Of a DNA stretch of 64,000 nt, positions 35,638 to 46,158 are shown one piece after another (the first letter of the stretch is position 1; each line of letters begins with the position of its first letter). This DNA is from Chimonanthus salicifolius (Eukaryota > Streptophyta > Magnoliopsida > Laurales > Calycanthaceae). Both the position numbers and the translations under genes were made by a program. The DNA lies in assembly GCA_013350335.1 (NCBI GenBank), contig CM023539.1, positions 22,871,043 through 22,935,042 of the forward strand, read 5' to 3'. The notes under the pieces are model-generated. The model was not told where the DNA came from. It made no database searches and was given only the letters and a program-made list of their open reading frames with translations.

Positions 35638-36823
35638 TCTTATAAATATATGAATTCTTTCTAAGAACAAGTTTTAAAGGTGCATTCTACTCATGAAATT
35701 TAACTGTTATAATTGCAACGAATACTTTGTATTTTAGACGATATAAAACACAATAAGTATTTATGCATGACGTGGGTACTTGTGATCAAAAGGATGTCTT
35801 GAATGCATTGCAAGATCTAATTATTGCCTCTCCTGAGATATTGCTCTCAGTGATCTCTTGAAAGACGTTTGCATGAACCATGCACTTCGATAGCTTCGAG
35901 AATATGACATTTTCATTTTGAATTTATAGTGGCAACATAGAACATTCTACTTGTTAGAAAACCATGCGTTGATAAGAGATTAGCATGTTAATTACATCTT
36001 CCAATATGCCTATCATCTTCATTTATTATCTTTGCAGTCATCGGGAACATATTACAATAATCTAGCTAAGGTTGTCTGCATCAAGCTTCAATGTTAAAAC
36101 TTCACGATAGACTTCTCAGTTCTCTCTCTTAAATATTAAAATATAGTGTTAGACATCTAGTGGTTGTGTTAACTGTCATGAATTTGTGATGAGAAACACC
36201 TTTCTTTGACCTTCTTAATTGTAAATGAACCCATTTGAAGGGTCACCCAGTGGGCTGTGGTTTATAAATAGTCTGGTTTATAAATAGTCTGAACCTTATG
36301 GACAAGGTTCGTTTTAAAGATGGGAGAATGCTATATTAAGGTTTTATTATTAGTTATTTAGGCTTGGTGATGGATAGTTGATGAATAAGGGATGTGCGCC
36401 CTAATTATTTTATTTAGAGGCATTGTACTCATATTTATATTCATTTTTCATTAATGAAAAACATAAGAAATTATCAAAATATGATAGATTTTTTATTATC
36501 TATTAATTTTATTTTCTTAAATAAAATAAATAATAATACTGACAGATTGAAAATTAATATCTTACCGTTGATAAAAATTATCAATAAAATAAAATAATAA
36601 TATTATCAAAGCTGCAATTCCCAAGGAAAGAAGGGAGATGGGACGGAGTAGTTCAAGGGGAGGTTTTTCATTATCATTGTCATCTACGCAGCGCCCTCAA
36701 TATCATTTTACCGAGTGCCCATATAAATAGTTTTGATTTATATTCTAGTTTCATTCTTTAATTTTTTTCTAAATGAAGTTTATTTATGAGAATCCTCTAT
36801 TATACGATAACAATATTTATTAT
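35638..36823. other. AT-rich spacer, no gene seen
   Basis: No coding signal or repeat end identified. A 20-bp local duplication (GTCTGGTTTATAAATA, twice at about 36268-36295) and AT-rich tracts at 36480-36600 are the only features. Confidence 0.7.
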
Positions 36824-36970
36824 GGATGATCTCGAAATAGCTCAACGGAGAGACACTTTGGTTAGGAGCCAGAAGTCTGAAATTCGAGTCCCGTAATCAC
36901 CTGATGCTTGTGGCTTGCAAGGAGCTGTGTGCATCGGTGGAGCTTTAAATATCTTTATCATAAAAAATTA
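36824..36970 (+). mobile_element. tRNA-derived SINE-like copy 1
   Basis: A pol III A box (TAGCTCAACGG, 36838-36848) and B box (AATTCGAGTCC, 36881-36891) are spaced 43 bp apart in a tRNA-like head. A non-tRNA body follows (GATGCTTGTGGCTTGC, then GAGCTTTAAATATC) with an A-rich tail near 36961-36970. No intact tRNA cloverleaf. Ends are approximate. Confidence 0.65.
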
Positions 36971-37039
36971 ATTATTAATAGCAGAGCCGAAAACTTACAA
37001 AATTTTCAAATCCAAATTTTAAAACATTTAAACTATACG

Positions 37040-37375
37040 ATGCAGGAATATTATTTGAAGTGGACGTCGACGGATGAAAGTGGAAATAAAAATGATAATG
37101 GAAATGAAAAGAAGAAGGTGTTGGAGAAGTTAGTAGAGAAGGCCAAGATGAGTATGTCAGACGACACAATTGTAGTGAGCGGAATAGTGACACCTCTTGC
37201 AGCCGTGATATTGAAGAGAGCAGGAGAAAACATACCTCAGCTAGAAAAGATAAAGCTAATCCCAGACATCGTCTTCGTCCCCTCCACTACTTTTATTGTT
37301 CTCATTGTCGTCAGATTCTTCCAAAAGAAAGCTCTCAAGAAGGTCTTCAATGCATCCATGCCAAATAATCTGTAG
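37040..37375 (+). CDS. Small hypothetical protein, one putative membrane segment
   Basis: 111 codons from ATG at 37040; an in-frame ATG at 36908 lies in the SINE and I reject it as start. The N-terminus has a polar, charged stretch (DESGNKNDNGNEKKK), then a helix-forming stretch (VLEKLVEKAKMSMSDDT). A hydrophobic segment follows (IVVSGIVTPLAAVILKRAG), then a second near the end (FVPSTTFIVLIVVRFF), closing with basic residues (QKKALKKVFN). Composition looks protein-like and differs from the surrounding AT-rich DNA. I do not recognise the family. It may be a single-exon gene, the last exon of one, or a chance ORF. Confidence 0.45.
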   Translation: MQEYYLKWTSTDESGNKNDNGNEKKKVLEKLVEKAKMSMSDDTIVVSGIVTPLAAVILKRAGENIPQLEKIKLIPDIVFVPSTTFIVLIVVRFFQKKALKKVFNASMPNNL

Positions 37376-37587
37376 ACTTTTTCCGGCGACGGAGCTGGTG
37401 GCGAAGGCAGGATGATCAAGTTGTTGCAGTTTTCTGAAATTATGTCTACCTATGTTGTGATTTCTGTCTGTAATGTGTGTAATAGAATTATGGATCGCAA
37501 ATTTGCAACTGTAAAAAATTTATTGGTCAAATTAATATAAAAGTTAAGGGCATGCATGGAAAAAATGGTGATAGTGACGATGAAGAA

Positions 37588-37757
37588 AATTATATCGGTA
37601 GTTCAGTTGGTCAAAGATTTAAGATTAGATTAGAAGTTTTGAATTCGACTCTTTCTGAGCTTACTTATACCTGAGGCTTGCGTGAGATTTTGTATATTTA
37701 TGGGATTAGTCTCACCTCTAGTATAAGGTGGAAATACATATCTTATAATAAAAACTT
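37588..37757 (+). mobile_element. tRNA-derived SINE-like copy 2
   Basis: A box TAGTTCAGTTG (37599-37609) and B box GAATTCGACTC (37641-37651), 42 bp apart. The body includes CCTGAGGCTTGCGTGAG and a tail TCTTATAATAAAAAC. Its body differs from copy 1, so it is probably another SINE family. Confidence 0.65.
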
Positions 37758-37979
37758 GTAAAAAGTGTCTATAGACTAATTGAGGAATTTTTTTGAACAA
37801 TCTCATGTGAAATAAAAGAAGCAATGACAACGAATCAGAGTGCACTTGGGCTAGGCTTAACTCTATTCATGTGAAAAGAAAAAAAAAATAAGGCTCGAGA
37901 TATATGGCTTTTGGGCGAGCTTAGTTTTAAGATAAAAAACTGAGTTCAATTTATCAAGTGTCTTAAACTCAAACTTAGA

Positions 37980-39034
37980 CCAGTGTTGTCAAATCCAACT
38001 TAACCCGTGGGTTGACCTACGGGTCAATCATGATCCGCCTGAAACATGGCTCACGTTTAATAAAACCTATTTTTAAAAACAACCCTTAAAAACCCATAAC
38101 CCATGATAGTAAAAACCATTTTTGAAATTTAAAAAAATAATATTACCTTAAAAATTAAAAAAGGGCAACATTGTTTATTATCATATGGCTCATTGGGCCA
38201 CATCTCGCCCTAACACAAAAGGGTCAAGCAAAGAGCAAATGTGGAAGAACTCATACTCCCTCTTGTATAGCCATGAACTCTCCTATCCATTCTACTCACT
38301 GTCAATGTGGGACTAACACTTCAATGAAAGTTGATGTGATGGTTTAAATTTTAAAGGCTTTCTAAGATCAATAAATACTGCATGCAAGGGTTTAAGGCTC
38401 TTTAAGATTTTAATGAATGTTGCATGCAACTAGGTTTTAAAAGTCTTTTTTACTCTTTCTCTTCTTTTCTTTCATTTATTAAATCATTATAAATAAATAT
38501 CTTTCATTTTAGTTTTACTAATATATTAATTCATTAGAAAAAATGTCTTTATTAGAACAATAAAATGATTAAGATTACAATTCTAAAATGAAAGTTTCAA
38601 AAGTCAATATACTTATTTACATCACTTACCGAGACAATTCGGTGCTCCTGTGTTGAATGTACGTAGTTAGGGTTTCTTTTTTTAATTTTATATCTTTATA
38701 AATATATTTAATATAAAAATAGTGCTAAAATATATTATTCTGGATTAAATACATAATGAATAATCAAGTATGTAAATAGAATATTTTAATTTAAAAATAA
38801 GAATAAAATATGTACTCATGTTAAAAATAAATAAATAACTAAAAATGTTTTATTCCAATAAATTTAATAAAAATAATTCAAATATATAATTTATGAGATT
38901 CATAATGTTATAATATATTATTTATAGTATAATATTCATAGCACGAGTTTGACTATAGGTCAATCTAGTTGAACTTTATTTAATCCACCCTTCCTTCAAA
39001 GCGAGTCGTTCCACTCATCGATTTTTAAAACATT
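37980..39034. repeat. Possible DNA-transposon remnant with imperfect inverted ends
   Basis: The left end CCAGTGTTGTCAAATCC and the reverse complement of the right end (CCAATGTTTTAAAAATCG) match at most positions. Both are followed by phrases with repeated GACC/GGTC (ACCCGTGGGTTGACCTACGG; ATAGGTCAATCTAG). No transposase. 40240-40300 has a similar start (CCAATGTTATCAACTC). Low confidence. Confidence 0.3.
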
Positions 39035-40994
39035 GGCTCAAAGAGTTCTAAAAGCCCGGCTTAGCATCAAACTTCAGTATCAAGCCCAAGCCTGGTTTAA
39101 AGTTCAAAAGAGTCACAAGAGTACATAATTTTGTGCATATTTTAATGTATAATAAAGTCAACTTTCAAGGTTCTATAGAAAATAATGCCTTTGAGTTAGA
39201 CGTAAGTATTCATCAATCAGAGCTTGATATCAATTGCGAGCCTCAATATAAAATGGATTTGGATTGCATTTGATCAATTTAGGCAAATTTAGGCTTGAGC
39301 CTTGTAAAACTTAGGGTAAAATATCTATAGAAACAAGCTCCCACCTTTCCCGCTTTCTTGTGTTTTTCAAGTGGTTTTTTGTTTTAAAATATCTATAAAA
39401 TTGTGAAAATATTTCTTATATAATAGATTTTAATTGAATTAGTAGGCTTACGACATTAAATATAGAGCGATATGGTATGTTAAAGTTGAAGTCTAAGATT
39501 TGACTCTATTTTTAGCGATTAGATTAAGATATGTTCAAATCGGACAAGTTTGACAGAAAGGGGGATGAAAAGCTTGGTTGTTCTTATGGCTTGTGTTAGA
39601 TGGTGGGCTTCATTCGATGATCTCAAAAAATAAATGAAAGACTAGATTATCATGAGATCTATTATACTGTTGAAAATGAAACCTATCATGATTAATCAAA
39701 CAATGATGATACATTAAATAAAAATTATAAATAGTTGATCTAAGTTTAGAAAGGAAAAAAATTAATATTAACAGAGTAGATCTGATGTTTAATGGATCCC
39801 ACATGAGGTCCCTGTGCCCAGGAATCAATAGCGCCCGGATACTCTGTTGTTTGACCCATTAAAATCAAGAATAAGATGATTACTAATTTCGATTAATTTT
39901 GGTTGAAAGGCTAACGCTGACTTTTTCTTTATTTTCAATTCTAAGATTTCATGTAATTATACACACAATATGATAGGACTCACTGCTCCTCTTTCATGTT
40001 GGAAATTGACATGCAGGAGAGTCATTTTTTGGTATACTTCAGGATATTTCTTAAATTATCATTATCCCCATAATTTAAATTTAACTTCAAATATAGAGTC
40101 ACTTCGGATTAATTTGATGGGTCCACTGAAATGATTTTAATATGTACATGCATTTAAAATTATTTTTTAAACACTTGAAATTGAAAATAAAGCAGTAAAA
40201 TGGTTTTATTCAGAATAAAACAACTTAGAGATAGAACCAATGTTATCAACTCAAATATACCATGAGTTGGTATCAGTTGACTCAATAGGATTTCAAGTAA
40301 AAAAAGTCAAAATATTTTATATAGTTTTTCTAATTGAGTAAAAAATTCATCCAAATTATTTGATAGGATTTTGAATTGAGCCTGAGTTTCTAGTTTTTGA
40401 ACTAGCTAACCTAATATACAAGAACAGGGTCCAAATATCGAATTGAAAATGATACGGTCAAATATTACCATATGAGTGATATTTATCATATCAACTCTAT
40501 TTTTTCACACTTGGTAAAAAATCTGAAAAGAATATAAAAATGGGAAAAATGAAAAACCCATGTTTTCATAATTTTTAAAAAAAATCTCAGAGATTTAAAT
40601 TTAATATGGACCATGGACAAGAGTGAGAAATTTTAATTTGAAATTTGAAAGCTGGGGTTCACAAAATGGAACATAAAAAAAAATTTCTCTTCAATACTAT
40701 TTCAATATATTTTGGAAAAAAATAAGCACAGATAAGAAAAAAATGAAATAGGTGCAAATGTAACTTTGGGTACTGGATCATTTTATTCAATTTGGACAAT
40801 GTAAACTTTTTATTTTATTTTTATCTACGAGATGATTAGACAATTTGAAAGTGAAAATAAAAATGTAAAATGAGAAAAAGATTTTAGGTGCCCATTTTAG
40901 GGTCGGTCACACTGAGAGGCACTACTCTATTTGGGGACTTGCTGGTCTTAGATGCCGGTGGGACTTGTTTCCGTGGCTTGAGATTGGAGGAGAG
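39035..40994. other. AT-rich spacer upstream of the host gene
   Basis: No coding signal. The last hundred bases before 40995 should hold the promoter and 5' leader of the methylthiotransferase gene; I could not identify a convincing TATA element. Confidence 0.6.
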
Positions 40995-41147
40995 ATGGAG
41001 GATATCGAAGACGTCGTAGTAGGCGGAGGTGGAGCTCCACCTGGCTTTCGTCAGCCCCTGACGGCTGTGGGAATGAAGCCCAGGAAGCCAAGGTCTCGCA
41101 AGATCAGGCCCTCCGACTCTCCTGGGATTGGGATTCCAGGCGCGCAG
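40995..41147 (+). CDS. CDKAL1: CDKAL1-type tRNA methylthiotransferase, exon 1
   Basis: Starts MEDIEDVVVGGGGAPPGF and ends IGIPGAQ at CAG|GT (donor at 41148), exactly 51 codons, phase 0. The N-terminus matches my knowledge of plant CDKAL1 homologues, which begin with MEDIED, a glycine run and APPGF, followed by a basic segment (here RKPRSRKIRPS). An in-frame ATG lies ten codons upstream at 40965; I prefer 40995 because family similarity begins there. The enzyme is a radical-SAM protein that adds a methylthio group to t6A37 of tRNAs reading ANN codons. This exon is the variable leader before the catalytic domains. Confidence 0.85.
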
Positions 41148-41242
41148 GTCTTCTTCTTCTTTTCTTCTTTCTCCCTTACTGTGCCTAAGCCAAACACATC
41201 TCCTCCGAAGTCCAAATTCATGCTTCTCTGTGTTGCTTGCAG

Positions 41243-41281
41243 ACCATTTACCTGAAGACTTTTGGTTGCTCGCATAATCAG
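41243..41281 (+). CDS. CDKAL1: CDKAL1-type tRNA methylthiotransferase, exon 2
   Basis: A 39-bp micro-exon, 13 codons (TIYLKTFGCSHNQ), bounded by TTGCTTGCAG upstream and GCAAGC downstream. It opens the UPF0004/MTTase N-terminal domain. The Cys of FGCSHNQ is expected to be the first of the three ligands of the auxiliary 4Fe-4S cluster. The downstream donor is GC rather than GT. Splicing exon 1 to exon 2 and exon 2 to exon 3 keeps the frame and the family sequence without gaps, which is strong evidence for the splice sites. Confidence 0.85.
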
Positions 41282-41387
41282 GCAAGCCTTTTTCACCTTT
41301 CGAACTTGTCCTTTCATTGTCACTTTCTGAACTCTATGGATTGATAGATATCCAAAAACAGATGCCTCAAGTTACTTACTTCTGTTG

Positions 41388-41412
41388 CTATTATTATTAT
41401 TATTATTATTAT
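41388..41412. repeat. (ATT)n microsatellite
   Basis: Eight or so ATT units early in intron 2; a shorter one lies at 43058-43072 beyond the LTR element. Confidence 0.9.
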
Positions 41413-41468
41413 TTTTTGTTTGTCTGCTTGTTGACAAGTGATTTGAGGTTATTTCTAGTATTTAGTTG

Positions 41469-43036
41469 TGTTGAATATATTAGAATTAGAATTCTATTTT
41501 GGGTTAATCTCTATTAAGAGATGTATTTGAGTTAAGATTAGATTAGAAGTGTAATAGCCATAGGGTCGGCTAGAGGACTATATATATAGTTGTGTAATAC
41601 TCTTTATTGAATATAGTTTCTCAGAGCTTAACATGGTATCAGTCTAATTCGATCTTGGGTTTTCCGTGAGAGAGAGAAAATCTTGGTTTCTTTTCTCTCC
41701 CTCTGCCGGGTGTAACTGCCGTGGCAGTGGGAGGGGACACGTTTTCGTGGGATTCATCTTCTGCTTCTTCGCCCATTTGCCCCACCTTGTTCATCTTCTG
41801 CTCCTGCCAGAACGTGAATCTCCTTTTGCATCCATTTGTGGGTTCTGCTGAGATCTTCTCAGATCTAGTTATTTCGTCCCGATCTCCCTTCAGATTTCAA
41901 CCTGCACCAGATTCGAACATGCAGTACCCAGATTGCGGCTTCGACATTGGCAGATCTCGACCATGTGGTACTGGCGGCTTTACGGTGTGCTTGTTTCTCA
42001 GATCTGCAATGTCTCTCCTGCTGCCTGAGCCACGGCTTTCGCCTACTTGCAAGCCCGCACTACCTAGATCTGAGATCTTGAATCTGAACGCCGATAGCAT
42101 CACCTTGTGCCCATCTCCTGCTACTGATATTTGGCTGTCTCTCAGGAGACCCGTCTTTGTTCTTTTGGTTGCCGCCCCCAAGCTCCATTCCCCATTGCTG
42201 GATTTGATCTACAGCAGAGTGCTCTCTTCCTGCTCTCCATCTTCGCCTTCCGATTCGTCCTACCAGATATGCTCATGCTGCTTACTGTATCAGATCTGCA
42301 CTATTCATCAACACCGACCCAGATTTGCAACCCAGCCCTTCAACCCGTGCTCTAGTTCGACCTTCTCATAGATCTCTGCTGTGCATCACCTGCAATGCCC
42401 ATCGCCAAATCTGGATTTTGACCCTTCATCTTCGCCGACTAGCACCCAGCTTTGCCACCTCCGTTAGCAAATCACCGTCCCCGATCTGATCCTTGCTTTG
42501 AACCGCGCAGATCCCCTTTCAGCCAGCTTTCGTCTCTCCTATCCTCTCTGCTATCGTTTGTTTGATTACAAAAAAATAGCATAACCTATGAAGATGTCGC
42601 TCCCAGACCCTCTCTCATCCCTTGCTAGCCCAATACTTGCCAAACCACTTGCAGTTTCACCCGTTGCCAGTCAGTTGCCCACTTTGTTTCGGTTGGTATC
42701 CGTTTGCTTCCACCCGAAGAAAAAAAAAAAATTTGATCAGTTCGTCTTCACTATTGATCTGCTTCCGCTCTACTAGATGGTGTCAGTCGACACTTGATTT
42801 ATCTAGTTATTAGATTTTATTTTGTTCCATAATTGTAAACTCAAAGTGGTGAACCACTTGAGTTTAAGGGGGAATGTTGAATATATTAGAATTAGAATTC
42901 TATTTTGGGTTAATCTCTATTAAGAGATCTATTTGAGTTAAGATTAGATTAGAAGTGTAATAGCCATAGGGTCGGCTAGAGGCTATATATAGTTGTGTAA
43001 TACTCTTTATTGAATATAGTTTCTCAGTTCTTAACA
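41469..43036 (+). mobile_element. Young non-autonomous LTR retrotransposon, 1,568 bp
   Basis: LTR1 41469-41633 (165 bp) and LTR2 42875-43036 (162 bp) start TGTTGAATATATT and end CTTAACA. The target duplication AGTTG is at 41464-41468 and 43037-43041. A primer site TGGTATCAGTCTAATTCG starts at 41634, and a polypurine tract TTTAAGGGGGAA ends at 42874. The LTRs differ by three substitutions and about three bases of gaps. The 1.24-kb interior has no gag, protease or RT. It holds ORFs such as 41721-42371 (216 codons, rich in Ser, Pro, Leu) with no recognisable domain. It is larger than a typical TRIM and smaller than a LARD. Confidence 0.9.
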
Positions 43037-44849
43037 AGTTGTTGTTACCAGTATTATTATTATTTTGTTTTGCTCCTACACAAGTGATTGGAGGTTATTT
43101 CTATTATTGATACTGTTTGGAATAATTTGTCACTGAACTGCAGCCTCTTGGATGATGATAGATGCACTTTTCCCCTTCAAGTAATCGAGATTATGAATGA
43201 AATGATCAATTTTCCATTTCAAAAGAAAAATCCGAGTTCAGTAGAACGAGAAGGATAAATGGTCTGGGAGCCAACTCAAGTGGGTTTTCAAAAGCCAGTT
43301 TGAAGTCCTTTCAAATATACACTGATGGAATTATATTTTTGAGTGATTTAGTTGTTGGACAACATTGTTGAAAATTGATACTTAATTTTTGTAAGAGTAC
43401 AGCGAGGTACTAAAAATAAAATAACCTTTCTTGAATCATCAAGGCACGTTTTGTGATGTGGAGAAAATGCAATGAAAATATTGCAATAAGAAAAAAAATA
43501 AAAAAAATCAAATCACATACACAGCACACAAGGCAAGACAAAATTTAAGATGGTCAGTCAGTCTTGATGCCTATGACCATGAGTGAAAGGAAGATAAATT
43601 TCACTAATTGGAAGAGAAGAAAGGAATAGGAGAATTACCGATGAAGGGCAAGGGTTTGAATTGGTAAGAACAAACTTATGGTCTTCCAATAAGGGCTTTT
43701 ATATCTAAGTTTTAAAAACTAGATTTGCGAAAATTGAAATTAGGTCCAATTTGAAGTTGGGAGAATCCTAATCCAATTCACCAAAAGGTAAGGGTTTTGA
43801 GATCTAGGACTTACTAGACTTATGGAAAGCTCTTAATTGAGTTCACCAAACTCTTTAGGACTTAGCTCAGTGTTAATGAAGAAACCCAACCCATTACAGT
43901 GAAACCTAGGGTAAAATTAATTCACCCTATGAGAATTCTAGAAAAGGTCCAAAACACCTAGGGCATGCAATTTTCCTCTATGGAAAATTGATACACTCTA
44001 TGAATAAATGAAGACTTGGAAACTAAAATTGCAATTATTGAAAATGAAAAACTAAATTTCTACAAGAATTCATAAAAGGATAAATAACTCACCTCAATTG
44101 GGAGACACAAAATTCAACTCAAACAAAACTTGTTGCCTATGGTCAGCTATGACCTTTATATATAGTATTCTACATGTGACATGCCATCAATCCATGTACA
44201 CCCTTATGCACCAATAAAAACGTTACATATCATTCTCTTTATTCTCCTCTCATAAGAATTTGACACATAAGCTAATAAGAAATAGAAAATAACTAAATTA
44301 GATTCCTTCCTCTCCAAGCAAGCTCTAAGATAGAAAAACAAACTTCCATATTTTTTGACTAGTTAAACTTGAGTTGCAGGGAAAGGAGGCAAGTTCGTAT
44401 TAAGACCTTCTTGTAAAAAATTGGACCTCTTAGATGGATATTACCAAGCTAAAATAAGTGGAAATAGGTCTAGGCCCATAGTACATGGACTTGGGCCACA
44501 AAAATGCAATTTTTAGTCCAATAACTCGCTAAAATTAACATGTTTTTTGACCCATTAAAATATTTGCAAATTTTGTGCAAGGTAAGGTTCTTATTTTTGT
44601 GGATGTGACTGCATCAATTACAATGTCCATGCAGAAGAAATCAGTTAAAGTATTTCTTTAAATGCCCATGAATAAAAAATCTCGCCAAAATCATATTGTC
44701 TCAAAAGAGGACCTGAGGCATACCCCAATTTTCTGTCTCTCTAAGTTGAGGGTCGCTCCTCTTTTGTATAGATAGACTTAGAATTTGAAATGATTTAGTA
44801 GCTTGTTGTGATATGTTTAGCTACTTGAGATCTAAAATCTTTGGGAAGA

Positions 44850-45400
44850 TTGGTCTTAGATATAACTAATAAGATGGGAGCAGGGTGGGCAAAATGTAGG
44901 CAAACTAGTGGAGTCTTATATGATATGAAAGTCCTGCTTCGCTTAAATGATCGATTTTATAAAACAGTTATCAAATCTGCAATGCTCTATGGAGTGTAGT
45001 ATTGGGCAATGAAGAAAAGACAAATAGATAGAATTAGGGTGGTGGAGATACACATGCAATGTTGGATGAGTGAATTGACTGTAAGGGATAGAGTTAGAAA
45101 TGACTGCATTAGTGACAATTTAAAAATAGCCCCAATAAAAATTGAGAAAACCTCGTTTGAGGTGGTTTAGGCATGTACTAGAAGACCTGATGCAGCCCCA
45201 ATATGTAGACTTGAGAGATTACAAGTTGTAGGTACTAAGAGGAAGTGTAGACCATTGAAAATGTCGAAGGAAGGGATACAAAAAGACATAATAGATAGTG
45301 GATAATTGTATGGTTTATAAGATGATCAAGTAGAGAAGTAGAACTCGAAAAGACGACCCCAGATAGATGGGATTGTGGAGATGATAATGGTGATGATGAA
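44850..45400 (+). pseudogene. RTE-type LINE C-terminal fragment
   Basis: From about 44867 the reading KMGAGWAKCRQTSGVLYDMK continues with FYKTVIKSAMLYG, stop, YWAMKKRQIDRIRVVEIHM. It then gives QCWMSELTVRDRVRND and CISDNLKIAPIKIEK. This is the well-conserved end of plant RTE-like LINE reverse transcriptase (usual landmarks AMLYGxECWA and RMLRWMCG). Stops and a frameshift occur after 45150. The 3' end has GATGATAATGGTGATGATGA at about 45380-45400, the short-repeat tail expected for this clade. Confidence 0.75.
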
Positions 45401-45709
45401 TCCCATAAAATGATAGAATCTAAATGATCGAGTATTTCTCCTCCATGACAAAAAAGGAAAGGTCCCTTATGTGCAAGATGCCATCGCATTGGTTCCACAT
45501 GCAACTGAAATACCAAATTCGTTTGCCCGTGTCAAGAAAAGGACTGAACCACTTCTTTGATTTTTTTTGAGCAGTCCAAAAGAAAATTCATTAAGAAAAA
45601 ACCACAATTTAAATACAAAGAAATGGTCTAAAAGCATTAGACCACGAAGGAGAAAAAAGAGAAGGAAAAGGAAGAGAAAACAACAAAGAACATCAAATAA
45701 AGAACACTC

Positions 45710-46110
45710 TCACCCAATGGTTGTCAACTCCCAGTTTGGCGAAATAATCTGCCACTCATTAGCTGATCGCCCGGCTTGAGCAAAAGATACTCCCATCTCT
45801 CTGGCCAACTCTCTCACCTTCCTGACCACATTAGTCAGTCTCCAAGGTGGTTGCCTCAATCCTGAGGCCCATTTGAATGCATTTGCCGAATCCACTTCAA
45901 TAATCAAGTTATCTTCTCCCAAATCTTTCCAAATTGTGTGAGCTCTCTTAATGCTAAGAATTTTTGCTTCATTTGAGTCCTTAATACCCACTGACTCGTT
46001 GAACATTATGGTAGACTCTCCTTTACGATTTCTGAGTACTCCACCAATACTTGCTGGCCCCGGTTTTCCTTTAGATGCACCGTCTACATTAAACTTTCAA
46101 GAACCCTGTT
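45710..46110 (-). pseudogene. RNase H domain of the L1-type LINE
   Basis: RVT_3-type RNase H: first Asp in NVDGASKGKPGPA, Glu in DSNEAKILSIKRA, second Asp in IIEVDSANAF, and ending with SANEW. Separated from the RT by stops near 46110-46160. Acidic residues are retained though the frame is not continuous. Confidence 0.8.
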
Positions 46111-46158
46111 GAGGAGGTTCCCATAACTCCATCTTATTGACCTTCTGACGCTGGTCCG

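Noticed and set aside
36832..36905. Functional tRNA gene
   Set aside because: A and B boxes are present, but the acceptor and anticodon stems do not pair; this is a SINE head.
40884..41323. Minus-strand ORFs of 133 and 90 codons
   Set aside because: Antisense shadows of exons 1 and 2 of the methylthiotransferase gene.
41721..42371. 216-codon ORF as a host protein
   Set aside because: It lies wholly inside the non-autonomous LTR element, begins near the primer site, and has low-complexity Ser/Pro/Leu composition. Kept only as part of the element.
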